Shown in pieces: positions 10,136-17,607 of a stretch of DNA of 64,000 nucleotides. Origin of the DNA: Blastococcus litoris. Lineage in GTDB: Bacteria; Actinomycetota; Actinomycetes; Mycobacteriales; Geodermatophilaceae. The stretch lies in the NCBI RefSeq assembly GCF_003075095.1, contig NZ_QCZF01000012.1, positions 1 to 64,000 on the forward strand, read 5' to 3'. How positions within the stretch are numbered: the first letter of the stretch is position 1; the number at the start of each line of letters is the position of its first letter. A model generated the notes under the pieces. It was not told where the DNA came from, did not search any database, and worked only from the letters and a program-made list of their open reading frames with translations. The position numbers and the translations under genes were made by a program.

Positions 10136-11035
10136 GGAGCGCAGGGCGACGCCCCGCAGCTTGTCGGGGTTGCGCACCAGCAGCACCTGGCCGATCCGGC
10201 CGTCCTCGGCCAGCACCATCGACATGGAGAGGAACGGCTCGCCGCCCTGCCAGGCCACGATCGCCGGGGCTCCGTTGACGTCCGCGACCTCCACCCGGAG
10301 GTCGGGCACGGCCAGGCCCTGCGACGAGACCCCGGCGACGAAGCGGGCCACCTTGTCGGCGCCCTCGATGGGACGCAGCGCCGCCTTCGCCTTGCCGCCG
10401 CCGTCGCTCACCAGGACGACGTCCGGCGCGAGCACGGCCAGCAGCTGCTCGACGTCGCCGCCGGCGGCGGCGGCGAGGAAGCGCTCGGTCGCCTCGCGCT
10501 GGGCGCGGCGATCGGTGTCGAACCGGGGACGGCGGGCCTCCACGTGCTCGCGCGCCCGGTGCGCCGTCTGCCTGACCGCCGCCTCGCTGCGGCCGAGGGC
10601 GCCGGCCACCTCGGCGACCGGCATCCCGAACACCTCCCGGAGGACGAAGACCGCCCGCTCGGCGGGGGAGAGCGTCTCGAGGACGACGAGCAGCGCCAGC
10701 GACACCTGCTCGCCGAGCTCGGCCGCCTCGTCGGGCCCGGGGGCCGGCGGGGCACCTGCCACCCCACCGCCGGTGAGCAGCGGCTCGGGCAGCCACGGGC
10801 CGACGTAGGTCTCCCGCCGCGCCCGCGCCGATCCCAGGCGGTCCAGCGCCAGCCGGGTCGTGATCTGCACCAGGTAGGCCCGTGCGTCGACGACGTCGTC
10901 CCGCGGCGCCGCCGACCAGCGCAGCCAGGCGTCCTGGACGACGTCCTCGGCGTCGGCGACGCTGCCCAGCATCTGGTAGGCCACCGTGAACAGCAGCCGC
11001 CGGTGCCGGTCGAAGGGGGCGAGGGCGGCGGTCAC
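10133..11035 (-). CDS. sigJ: ECF41-family RNA polymerase sigma factor, SigJ-like
   Basis: A 300-residue extracytoplasmic-function sigma factor with a C-terminal SnoaL-like extension, the hallmark of ECF41/SigJ. Region 2 includes LGSVADAEDVVQDAWLRW and region 4 includes LREVFGMPVAEVAGALGRSE. Two motifs described for ECF41 are present: WLPEP in the linker at residues 81-85 and DGGGK in the extension at 211-215. In ECF41 the extension controls activity in place of a separate anti-sigma factor. It overlaps the upstream carboxymuconolactone-decarboxylase-like gene by 4 nt, the usual partner type for this group. The SigJ symbol is by family, not proven orthology. Confidence 0.92.
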   Translation of the reverse strand: MTAALAPFDRHRRLLFTVAYQMLGSVADAEDVVQDAWLRWSAAPRDDVVDARAYLVQITTRLALDRLGSARARRETYVGPWLPEPLLTGGGVAGAPPAPGPDEAAELGEQVSLALLVVLETLSPAERAVFVLREVFGMPVAEVAGALGRSEAAVRQTAHRAREHVEARRPRFDTDRRAQREATERFLAAAAGGDVEQLLAVLAPDVVLVSDGGGKAKAALRPIEGADKVARFVAGVSSQGLAVPDLRVEVADVNGAPAIVAWQGGEPFLSMSMVLAEDGRIGQVLLVRNPDKLRGVALRS

Positions 11036-11583
11036 GACGCCGGTACCTCGCAGCGGTCGCGGAACCCCTGGCTGGTCAGCCCGAGGGCGCTGTTGAACCG
11101 CGACCGCACGTTCTCCACGGCGATCATCATGGTCAGCTCGACCAGCTCGGCGTCGTCCAGCCGCTCCCGCAGGCCGTCGACCATCTCGTCGCTCACGGTC
11201 GGCGGGGTCGCCGTCGCCGCCTCGGCGTAGGCCATGACCTGCCGCTCGAGGTCGGTGAACACGTCGCTGTCACGCCACCGGGGGACGGCGCGGAGCTTCG
11301 CCGGGTCCACCCCGTCCTGGGTGCTGATCCAGTAGCCGAAGTCGACGCACCACGAGCAGCCGATCTCGACGGCCGAGGCCATGACGGCCAGCGCCTTGAG
11401 CGTCGGGTCCAGCCGGTTCCACTTCGCCAGGGAGGTCTCGAAGCGCGCGTCCGCGAGCAGCACCCGCGGGTGGTGCCCCATCGCCGCCAGCGGGTCGGGC
11501 ATCACGCCGTAGGTGCGGCGGGCGTACCACTCGGCGAGGCGGTAGAGCCGGGTGCGGGGCGGGTCGAGCGGGATCCGTGCCAT
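11032..11583 (-). CDS. Carboxymuconolactone decarboxylase/AhpD-like protein, ECF41 partner
   Basis: A 183-residue AhpD-fold protein. The redox-type cysteines C76 and C79 lie in AVEIGCSWCVDFG; the glutamate of the AhpD relay is E73, but the usual downstream histidine of CxxCxxxH is not in place. Many such proteins are peroxide-related oxidoreductases rather than true decarboxylases. In ECF41 systems one partner from the decarboxylase, oxidoreductase or epimerase group is typically encoded beside the sigma factor and is its main target. Start ATG at 11583 has GGAGAGGA upstream. The translational overlap with the sigma gene supports a shared operon. Confidence 0.88.
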   Translation of the reverse strand: MARIPLDPPRTRLYRLAEWYARRTYGVMPDPLAAMGHHPRVLLADARFETSLAKWNRLDPTLKALAVMASAVEIGCSWCVDFGYWISTQDGVDPAKLRAVPRWRDSDVFTDLERQVMAYAEAATATPPTVSDEMVDGLRERLDDAELVELTMMIAVENVRSRFNSALGLTSQGFRDRCEVPAS

Positions 11584-11617
11584 GTCGTCGTCCTCTCCGT
11601 GCCTGTGTGCGCATGGA

Positions 11618-11644
11618 GACGACGCAGCGGCCGCGGACGTGACA
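11618..11644 (-). promoter_or_regulatory. Candidate ECF41-type promoter of the decarboxylase-sigJ operon
   Basis: On the minus strand a -35 TGTCACG (11638-11644) is separated by 16 nt from CGTC (11618-11621), with a second CGTC three bases earlier. This matches the TGTCAC...CGTC consensus I recall for ECF41 promoters. It lies 35 nt upstream of the ATG at 11583, so the sigma factor probably drives its own operon. Confidence 0.6.
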
Positions 11645-11775
11645 GGGCCGGCACCGGCCGGGTCCTCCCCCTTCCGACCCGACCGGCGCCGGCGACCGGA
11701 CGGCACGTCCGGCCTCCGGCCCGGCCGTGGCTCCGCGAGGTCAGGGCGGGCCGGCCGGGCCGGACGTCGGGGGTG

Positions 11776-12030
11776 TCAGCAGCTGGAGTTCTCGACCGTG
11801 TGCTTGTGGCCGAAGGCGTCGACGACGACGACCGGGCCGCAGGTCTGGTCCCGCATCGCCTGGGCCTCGCCCGCCGGGACGGCGACGGTGAAGGCCGCGG
11901 CGAGGATGCCGGCGACCAGCACGACCGCGGCCATCGGGCGCCGGGGTGCGGTGGCCTGGATGCGGGCGGCCACCTCGGCGGGCAGGCGGTGGCGGAACGG
12001 CGGAACGGGGATCGACTCGGGCATCGTCAT
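11776..12030 (-). CDS. Small single-pass or secreted protein of unknown function
   Basis: An 84-residue protein with a hydrophilic N-terminus of about 32 residues and one hydrophobic helix, about 33-52 (MAAVVLVAGILAAAFTVAV). A small C-terminal part carries two cysteines (DQTCG and ENSSC at the very end) that could form a disulfide outside the cell. No family recognised. ATG at 12030 is preceded by GAGAGGA; another ATG at 12024 has better spacing and cannot be excluded. It lies behind the decarboxylase-sigJ operon on the same strand, with its own upstream region. Confidence 0.65.
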   Translation of the reverse strand: MTMPESIPVPPFRHRLPAEVAARIQATAPRRPMAAVVLVAGILAAAFTVAVPAGEAQAMRDQTCGPVVVVDAFGHKHTVENSSC

Positions 12031-12095
12031 CACGTCCTCTCGGTGGGCCTGTGACCGGAGGAGGGAGGTGACGGAGGCGCCGGATACACGGCGGG

Positions 12096-12101
12096 CAGAC
12101 T
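12096..12101 (+). promoter_or_regulatory. CAGACT -10-like element before the gene at 12108
   Basis: CAGACT ends 6 nt before the GTG at 12108, with no ribosome binding site between. The same hexamer occurs at the same place before three other starts in the window, which strengthens it as a promoter element of a leaderless gene. Confidence 0.45.
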
Positions 12102-12107
12102 GCGGCG

Positions 12108-12401
12108 GTGGACACCTTCACGCTCTTCCTCGCGCTGCGCCCCGACGAGTCCCCGGACGACTCCGCCGTCGACGCGCTGACGACCGGCCTGCGCCCCGGG
12201 GACGACGCGCTGCGGGTGTGGCGCGAGGACGGGCGCGGGCTGCTCCGCGTGGCGACGGAGGAGCCGGCCGAGAGCCTCGAGGCGGCGCTGGGGCTGGCCC
12301 AGGACCTGGGGGCGGAGTTCGTGGCGCGGTGCCCGGGGACGCTGCTCGAGGTGTCGGCGATGGGGGACGAGGACTCGCTGGTCTGGCGCGCGGTCCCCTG
12401 A
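12108..12401 (+). CDS. Hypothetical acidic protein, 97 residues
   Basis: A small soluble acidic protein with no signal peptide, helix or motif that I recognise. The sequence begins VDTFTLFLALRPDESPDD and contains a helix-forming segment ESLEAALGLAQDLGAEF. Start GTG at 12108 is supported by the CAGACT element 6 nt upstream. It converges on the chorismate mutase gene, with 16 nt between stops, and is divergent from the small protein gene at 12030. Codon use matches the neighbours. Confidence 0.6.
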   Translation: MDTFTLFLALRPDESPDDSAVDALTTGLRPGDDALRVWREDGRGLLRVATEEPAESLEAALGLAQDLGAEFVARCPGTLLEVSAMGDEDSLVWRAVP

Positions 12402-12417
12402 CCGGTCGGAGCCGCTC

Positions 12418-12690
12418 CTACAGCCGGCCCCGGCCCTGGCGCAGCAGCAGCATCCCGAGCGCTGCGCCGTCCGGGCCGAGCGCGGTGCGGAAGCGGTCGA
12501 GCACCTGCTGCTCGCGGGAGAGGTTGAGCCGGGTGCCGCCGCTGGCCGACCGCAGCTCACCGATCTGCTGCGACACGGCCACGCGCTTCTGGACCAGCTC
12601 GATGATGGCGGCGTCGCAGGCGTCGATCTGGGCGCGCAGCTCGCCGATGCTCTCGACGTCGGTGCCGGTGACGGCGGTGGGAGTGCTCAC
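12418..12690 (-). CDS. Chorismate mutase, AroQ-delta type
   Basis: A 90-residue chorismate mutase that converts chorismate to prephenate for Phe and Tyr synthesis. It matches the actinobacterial AroQ-delta class of M. tuberculosis Rv0948c: ELRAQIDACDAAIIELVQKR, then ASGGTRLNLSRE and the end LLLRQGRGRL. The M. tuberculosis enzyme ends with two further residues, Gly-His, that contribute to contact with DAHP synthase; they are absent here. GTG at 12690 has GGAGG 8 nt upstream. A leader peptide and terminator-like hairpin precede the gene, so attenuation by aromatic amino acids is likely. It is divergent from pcrA, as in M. tuberculosis. Confidence 0.93.
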   Translation of the reverse strand: MSTPTAVTGTDVESIGELRAQIDACDAAIIELVQKRVAVSQQIGELRSASGGTRLNLSREQQVLDRFRTALGPDGAALGMLLLRQGRGRL

Positions 12691-12738
12691 GGGATGTCCT
12701 CCGGGGGTGGGTGGCCGTCAGGTCCCCGGAGACGAAGA

Positions 12739-12768
12739 ACGCCCCGGGGCTCTTCGGGCCCGGGGCGT
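12739..12768 (-). terminator. Attenuator-type terminator upstream of chorismate mutase
   Basis: A 10-bp perfect stem (arms 12739-12748 and 12759-12768) with a 10-nt loop is followed on the minus strand by TTCTTCGTCT, a pyrimidine-rich tail. It lies between the leader peptide stop and the chorismate mutase ribosome binding site, the place expected of an attenuator terminator. Confidence 0.7.
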
Positions 12769-12784
12769 CTGTTGCGGCGGTTGC

Positions 12785-12847
12785 TCAGCCAGCGGTGACG
12801 GACACCGGATCCCGGTGGCCGTAGTAAAAGCTGACCGTGGCGAGCAC
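12785..12847 (-). CDS. Leader peptide with Phe-Tyr-Tyr codons for chorismate mutase attenuation
   Basis: A 20-codon open frame, GTG at 12847 to TGA at 12785, too short for normal gene calling. It encodes VLATVSFYYGHRDPVSVTAG, with Phe, Tyr, Tyr in a row at codons 7-9, products of the pathway the downstream enzyme feeds. The stop lies 17 nt before a terminator-like hairpin. CAGACT 7 nt upstream suggests translation of a leaderless transcript, which would put a ribosome on the leader at once. Stalling at scarce Phe-tRNA or Tyr-tRNA would favour read-through into chorismate mutase. All this is inference from layout, but the coincidence of codons, position and hairpin is strong. Confidence 0.7.
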   Translation of the reverse strand: MLATVSFYYGHRDPVSVTAG

Positions 12848-12854
12848 GGATCGG

Positions 12855-12860
12855 AGTCTG
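12855..12860 (-). promoter_or_regulatory. CAGACT -10-like element of the leader peptide transcript
   Basis: CAGACT on the minus strand lies exactly 7 nt before the leader GTG at 12847. Transcription would begin at the first leader codon. It lies back to back with the pcrA promoter, about 90 bp apart. Confidence 0.5.
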
Positions 12861-12947
12861 CCACAGTCCGGGGCACCCCCGCCAGGACCGTCCTGGGACG
12901 GGAGTGGCGGGCGTGGACGGCGGCGGGGGAGTGTCCCCCGACCGGCT

Positions 12948-12953
12948 TACAGT
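12948..12953 (+). promoter_or_regulatory. -10 element of pcrA
   Basis: TACAGT ends 9 nt before the ATG at 12963. No ribosome binding site is visible, so the mRNA is leaderless or has only a few bases of leader. Confidence 0.45.
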
Positions 12954-12962
12954 GATGTGGTC

Positions 12963-15257
12963 ATGAGCAGCGTCCAGGAAGCCCTCCCCGGCACAGCCGC
13001 ACTCCAGCGCACGGCCAAGGGGTCCGTCGGGCGCGAGCTCGAGCGGATGCTCGCCGGGCTCAACGGCCCGCAGCGCCAGGCCGTCGTCCACGAGGGCGGC
13101 CCGTTGCTCATCGTCGCCGGTGCGGGCTCGGGCAAGACCCGGGTGCTGGCGCACCGGATCGCCTACCTCCTCGGGGCCCGGCACACCCAGCCGGGCGAGA
13201 TCCTCGCGATCACGTTCACGAACAAGGCTGCCGGCGAGATGAAGGAGCGGGTGGCCCACCTGGTCGGCCCCCGCGCCCGCGCCATGTGGGTCTCCACGTT
13301 CCACTCGATGTGCGTCCGCATCCTGCGGGCCGAGGCGGCCAAGCTGGGCCTGAAGTCGTCGTTCACCATCTACGACCAGGGCGACTCGGTGCGGCTGATG
13401 ACGATGGTCGCCCGCGACCTCGATCTCGACGCCAAGCGCTACCCCGGCCGCAGCCTGGCCGCGCAGGTCTCGAACCTGAAGAACGAGCTGGTCGACGAGG
13501 AGGCCTACGTCCCGCAGACGGCGCCGGAGAAGGTGCTGGCCGAGGCCTACAAGCTCTACCAGCAGCGGCTGCGCCAGGCGCACTCGATGGACTTCGACGA
13601 CCTGATCATGAACACCGTGCACCTGCTGCAGGCGTTCCCCGACGTCGCCGAGCACTACCGGCGCCGGTTCCGCCACGTCCTGGTCGACGAGTACCAGGAC
13701 ACCAACCACGCGCAGTACATGCTGGTGCGCGAGCTGGTCGGGGACGGCGCGGGCCCGGTGCCGATGGCGGAGCTGTGCGTCGTCGGCGACGCCGACCAGT
13801 CGATCTACGCCTTCCGCGGCGCGACGATCCGCAACATCGACGAGTTCGAGCGCGACTACCCGCAGGCCACCACGATCCTGCTGGAGCAGAACTACCGCTC
13901 GACCCAGCGGATCCTCAAGGCGGCCAACCAGGTCATCTCGAAGAACACCGGCCGCCGTCCCAAGAACCTGTGGACCGACTCGGGCGACGGCGAGCTGATC
14001 GAGGGCTACGTCGCCGACAACGAGCACGACGAGGCGGCCTGGGTCGCCGAGCAGATCGACGCGCTCGTCGACGAGGGCACGGCCCAGCCCAAGGACATCG
14101 CGGTCTTCTACCGCACGAACAACGCCTCCCGTGTGTTCGAAGAGGTGTTCATCCGGGTCGGCATGCCCTACAAGGTCGTCGGCGGCGTGCGCTTCTACGA
14201 GCGCAAGGAGGTCCGCGACGCGCTGGCCTACCTCAAGGTGGTCGCCAACCCGGCCGACGTGGTGAGCCTGCGCCGGGTCATCAACACCCCGAAGCGCGGC
14301 ATCGGCGACCGGGCCGAGGCGTGCATCGAGAACTTCGCCGACCGGGAGCGGATCGCTTTCGCCTCGGCGCTGCGCCGCTGTTCCGAGATCGGCGACCTGG
14401 CCACGCGCTCGCTCAAGGCGATCCAGGAGTTCGTCGCGCTGCTCGAGGAGTTCGAGCAGCTGGTGGAGACCGGTTCCGGCCCCGCCGCGCTGCTGGAGAG
14501 CATCCTCGACCGCACCGGCTACCTGGCCGAGCTGCAGGCCAGCACCGACCCGCAGGACGAGGGGCGCGTCGACAACCTCAACGAGCTCATCTCGGTCGCG
14601 GCGGAGTTCGAGGCGGCCAACCCGAACGGCACGGTCACCGATTTCCTCGAGCAGGTGTCCCTGGTCGCCGACGCCGACCAGATCCCGGTCACCGGTGACG
14701 ACGCCGGCGTGGTGACGATGATGACGCTGCACACCGCCAAGGGGCTGGAGTTCCCGGTCGTCTTCCTGACCGGCCTCGAGGACGGCGTCTTCCCGCACCT
14801 GCGGGCGCTCGGCGACCCGCACGAGCTGGAGGAGGAGCGCCGGCTGGCCTACGTGGGCATCACCCGCGCCCAGCAGCGGCTGTTCCTGTCCCGGGCGCAG
14901 GTCCGCACGAGCTGGGGCCAGCCCTCGTACAACCCGCCGTCGCGCTTCCTCGACGAGCTGCCGGCCGACACGGTGCACTGGGCGCGGCTGGAGCCCGCCC
15001 CCGCGTCGACGGGCTACTCCTCGGCGCAGTCGCGCGTGGCCGCCACCGGGCTGTCCACCGGCGGGCTGCGCGGCGGCGCCGGCAACCGGCCGATCATCTC
15101 GGTGGACGTCGGCGACCGGGTGAGCCACGACGCTTTCGGCCTCGGCACGGTCGTCGAGGTCACCGGCGTCGGCGACAAGGCGCAGGCGACCGTGGACTTC
15201 GGCTCCGGCGGCACCAAGCGTCTCGTCCTGCGCTACGCCCCCCTCGTCAAGCTCTAG
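12963..15257 (+). CDS. pcrA: ATP-dependent DNA helicase PcrA/UvrD
   Basis: A 764-residue superfamily 1A 3'-5' DNA helicase for repair and replication restart. Walker A GAGSGKT is at residues 53-59, motif II is VDEYQDTN, motif III GDADQSIYAFRGA, and motif VI lies in YVGITRAQQRLFL. The C-terminal Tudor-like segment (DRVSHDAFGLGTVVEV) that binds RNA polymerase in PcrA/UvrD proteins is present. ATG at 12963 fits the family N-terminus; a longer frame from 12837 would run through the promoter region. It is divergent from chorismate mutase and convergent with the M23 peptidase gene, the order of Rv0948c-Rv0950c (uvrD1). Confidence 0.96.
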   Translation: MSSVQEALPGTAALQRTAKGSVGRELERMLAGLNGPQRQAVVHEGGPLLIVAGAGSGKTRVLAHRIAYLLGARHTQPGEILAITFTNKAAGEMKERVAHLVGPRARAMWVSTFHSMCVRILRAEAAKLGLKSSFTIYDQGDSVRLMTMVARDLDLDAKRYPGRSLAAQVSNLKNELVDEEAYVPQTAPEKVLAEAYKLYQQRLRQAHSMDFDDLIMNTVHLLQAFPDVAEHYRRRFRHVLVDEYQDTNHAQYMLVRELVGDGAGPVPMAELCVVGDADQSIYAFRGATIRNIDEFERDYPQATTILLEQNYRSTQRILKAANQVISKNTGRRPKNLWTDSGDGELIEGYVADNEHDEAAWVAEQIDALVDEGTAQPKDIAVFYRTNNASRVFEEVFIRVGMPYKVVGGVRFYERKEVRDALAYLKVVANPADVVSLRRVINTPKRGIGDRAEACIENFADRERIAFASALRRCSEIGDLATRSLKAIQEFVALLEEFEQLVETGSGPAALLESILDRTGYLAELQASTDPQDEGRVDNLNELISVAAEFEAANPNGTVTDFLEQVSLVADADQIPVTGDDAGVVTMMTLHTAKGLEFPVVFLTGLEDGVFPHLRALGDPHELEEERRLAYVGITRAQQRLFLSRAQVRTSWGQPSYNPPSRFLDELPADTVHWARLEPAPASTGYSSAQSRVAATGLSTGGLRGGAGNRPIISVDVGDRVSHDAFGLGTVVEVTGVGDKAQATVDFGSGGTKRLVLRYAPLVKL

Positions 15258-15260
15258 CCC

Positions 15261-15295
15261 GAGGAGTGGGGGCCCGGAGGGTTCCCCGACGAGCG
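15261..15295 (+). repeat. Imperfect direct repeat, copy 1
   Basis: A GAGGAG..GGGCCCGGAGGGT..CGACGAGCG segment directly after the pcrA stop. It recurs with few changes at 15371-15402. The 213-bp intergenic region holding both copies contains no gene that I can support. Confidence 0.55.
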
Positions 15296-15370
15296 GCTAG
15301 GGAGCCGCGAGCACAAGTGGGGACGGCTGGAGCTGCGGAACACGGGGCGGGCCGCCCCGCGAGGCGCCGT

Positions 15371-15402
15371 GAGGAGCGGGCCCGGAGGGTCCTCGACGAG
15401 CG
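15371..15402 (+). repeat. Imperfect direct repeat, copy 2
   Basis: Second copy of the segment at 15261-15295, 110 bp downstream and matching over about 30 bases with three or four differences. It may be a dispersed intergenic element of the genome, which one window cannot show. Confidence 0.55.
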
Positions 15403-15470
15403 AGCGGGATGGGCTCTACGCCGCAGGGGCACGGCACCTGGCCGCGGTCGATCAGGCGGAGCCCGATCGA

Positions 15471-16271
15471 TCAGATGCTCACGCCGTGCTCGGCCAACCA
15501 GTCCTGCGGGTCGGTGGGGCGGCCGTCCATGCCGCCGCGGTGGATCTCGTAGTGCAGGTGCGGGCCGGTCGAGTAGCCCTCGTTGCCGACCTTCGCGATC
15601 TGGTCGCCGGCGTGCACGATGTCGCCCGCGGCCACGTTGTAGTAGCGCATGTGCCCGTAGATGTGGACGTTCCCGTCGGCGTCCTGGATGTAGACCGCGT
15701 TGCCGAAGCCCGACGCCCGGCCGGCCTTGAGCACCACGCCGTCGGCGGCCGCGTAGATCGGCGTCCCGAGGGGGGCGGCCAGGTCGAGGCCGTAGTGCAT
15801 CTGGCCCCAGCGCATGCAGTAGCAGGTGGTGAGCCGGCCCTGGGTGGGCAGCACGGTCTTGGGGGCGCGGGCGGCGCGGGAGGCGGCCAGCTCGCCCAGG
15901 CGGGCCTGCGCCTCGGCCTCGGTGATGCTGCGGCGCACCCCGCTGTCGTCGATGCCGCCGCTGAGGGCGAGGTCGGCGGCGACGCCGAGGCCGTAGTCGG
16001 ACGCGGTGCCGGTCAGTTCCTCACCGCTGCCGGTCAGACCGGGGACGGCGGCGATCAGCGCGCCGGCGATGAGCGCGGCCAGCCAGAGGTGCGCCCGTCG
16101 GCCGGGCGGGTGGGGGAGCCGGCGGCGGGAACGGGCCGGGACCGGCTCGGCCTCGAGGACCTCGGTGGTGGGGGGCGCGGTGGTGACCGCCGTGGCGGGG
16201 ACGGGCGTCGCCGTGCGCTCGCGCTCGGTGCCGGGCCGTTCGAGGACCTGCGGTGCACTGCTGCGAGCCAA
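15471..16271 (-). CDS. M23 family metallopeptidase (LytM-type)
   Basis: A 266-residue predicted membrane-anchored or secreted peptidoglycan endopeptidase. After a basic, proline-containing N-terminus of about 70 residues comes one hydrophobic helix (HLWLAALIAGALIAAVPGL), a linker with an Arg-Ser-rich helix, and the LytM domain. Zinc ligands are visible: the H and D of MHYGLDLAAP and the histidines of GPHLHYEIH. Start is TTG at 16271, chosen because GGGAAGG lies 7 nt upstream. The frame continues far upstream without a good site. It matches the position of Rv0950c in M. tuberculosis. Confidence 0.88.
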   Translation of the reverse strand: MARSSAPQVLERPGTERERTATPVPATAVTTAPPTTEVLEAEPVPARSRRRLPHPPGRRAHLWLAALIAGALIAAVPGLTGSGEELTGTASDYGLGVAADLALSGGIDDSGVRRSITEAEAQARLGELAASRAARAPKTVLPTQGRLTTCYCMRWGQMHYGLDLAAPLGTPIYAAADGVVLKAGRASGFGNAVYIQDADGNVHIYGHMRYYNVAAGDIVHAGDQIAKVGNEGYSTGPHLHYEIHRGGMDGRPTDPQDWLAEHGVSI

Positions 16272-16391
16272 GGCGCACCTTCCCGGACGAGCGCTTCCCT
16301 GCCGAGCCGGTCGACGGCCCGTCGGGGGAGCGACGGCGGCTGGGACGACGGCTGTCCGGCGTCCGCCGGTGGTCACCGGCGCCGTGATCGA

Positions 16392-16419
16392 ACCGTAACG
16401 ACGCGTCAGGGCGCGACAA
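16392..16419 (-). promoter_or_regulatory. Candidate promoter of the M23 peptidase gene
   Basis: On the minus strand TTGTCG (16414-16419) and TACGGT (16392-16397) are separated by 16 nt, one of the few housekeeping-like -35/-10 pairs in the window. It would give a 5' leader of about 110 nt before the TTG start. Confidence 0.45.
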
Positions 16420-16465
16420 AGCACCGCACGGCACGTGTCGCGATGTGTGCGAGGTGTGACGGCTC

Positions 16466-17353
16466 TCAGGCGACGGCGCGGTGCAGGGGCCGCGCCTCGT
16501 CCCGCCGGCCGGCCAGCGTCGCGGCCACCTCGTCCACGACGTGGCGCTGCCGGGGCAGGCTCATGTGCCCGACACCGCGGACGAGCACGTTGCGTGCGCC
16601 GAGGTCCGGGTGGTCGCAGCGGCCGGAGTTGGTGGGCAGCACCATCTGGTCCAGGTCGCTGTAGATCGCGGTGATCCGTGTCCGGCAACCCGGCGCCGGC
16701 TCGGCGAGTTCCTGCAGCACGGGGGAGCCGGGCCGCAGCTGGCGGATCAGCGGGGTCGGCACCACGTGGGCGAGGACGGACCCCGAGTGCGGGGTGCCCA
16801 GGGTCACCAGCGAGGCGATGCGGCAGTCGCCGCCCTGCCGCTGCACGAGGTGGCGGGCGATGAGGCCACCCAGGCTGTGCCCGACCACGTGCACGCGGTC
16901 GTGACCGGTCCGCTCGCAGATCCGCTCGACGTGCTCGCCGAGGTCCGCTGCGCCGCGGGCGATGTCGGTCAGCAGCGGGCTGTAGTTCCAGGTGCAGACG
17001 TGGGCGAACCCCCGCCGGCGCAGGCTGCGCTGCATCACCGAGAACACCGAGCGGTTGTCGACCAGGCCGTGCACGAGCAGGACCGGCGTGCGGGCCGCGA
17101 GCGGGTCGTCGGCGAAGAGCGCGCGCACCGCGGCCGGCTGCTCGCCCGTTCGGATCCGGGGGTCCAGCCGCAGCGCGGGCGTGCGCGTGCCCAGCGGGTA
17201 CATGAGGACGTGGGCCCCGACCCAGGCGAGTTCGGCGAGACCGCCGGTCAGGGTGGCCGGCCGGCAGAGCGCCCGGACGCCGGTGGGGGCGGGCCCGGCC
17301 GACCCGCCCGTCTGCGACGCTGGGACCGCGCCGGGGACGACACCTGGACGCAT
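16466..17353 (-). CDS. Alpha/beta-fold hydrolase, lipase/esterase type
   Basis: A 295-residue alpha/beta hydrolase. The oxyanion region is [10 protein letters not shown] (about 91-100), the nucleophile S160 lies in [13 protein letters not shown], the acid is probably D233 or D235 in [10 protein letters not shown], and the histidine is H263 in [16 protein letters not shown] after the nucleophile is typical of triacylglycerol lipases of the class 2/LipA type. No clear cleavable signal peptide is seen, but a hydrophobic stretch near 38-53 may bind membrane. ATG at 17353 follows a GGGGGAG site. The substrate is unknown. The gene is divergent from the eight-helix membrane protein gene. Confidence 0.87.
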   Translation of the reverse strand: MRPGVVPGAVPASQTGGSAGPAPTGVRALCRPATLTGGLAELAWVGAHVLMYPLGTRTPALRLDPRIRTGEQPAAVRALFADDPLAARTPVLLVHGLVDNRSVFSVMQRSLRRRGFAHVCTWNYSPLLTDIARGAADLGEHVERICERTGHDRVHVVGHSLGGLIARHLVQRQGGDCRIASLVTLGTPHSGSVLAHVVPTPLIRQLRPGSPVLQELAEPAPGCRTRITAIYSDLDQMVLPTNSGRCDHPDLGARNVLVRGVGHMSLPRQRHVVDEVAATLAGRRDEARPLHRAVA

Positions 17354-17607
17354 GGTCGAACTCCCCCCGCTCCTGCTCACCGGCGGTGGCTCGGGTTTCG
17401 GCCCCGCAGGTGCACGGCTACTGCTCCGTTCACCGGACGGTAATGCGCACGTGTGTCCGTCGTCACACGCAACGCTCCCGTTCATCGGCCGATCGAGTCC
17501 GGTTCGTGACCGGATCGCGGCCATCCGTGACCCTCCGACCGCCGACCGCGGCCGCAGACTGGAACCGGCGTCGGGACTCCGACGAGCCGGCGACCGAAGG
17601 GGGAACC

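Noticed and set aside
12687-15128. An 813-residue open frame antisense to pcrA, and similar long frames opposite guaB, guaA, purH, icd and the helicase
   Set aside because: Very high GC leaves few stop codons, so antisense frames are long by chance. They lack family motifs and have compositions typical of shadow frames.
16272-16465. A c-di-AMP (ydaO-type) riboswitch upstream of the M23 peptidase gene, as found before some actinobacterial wall hydrolase genes
   Set aside because: The leader of about 110 nt does not contain the conserved riboswitch blocks that I would expect, only a promoter-like pair.
17441-17470. A short palindrome CGTGTG-N8-CACACG between the lipase and membrane protein genes as an operator
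   Set aside because: The arms are only 6 bp, no regulator gene is adjacent and no second copy was seen, so chance is a sufficient explanation.
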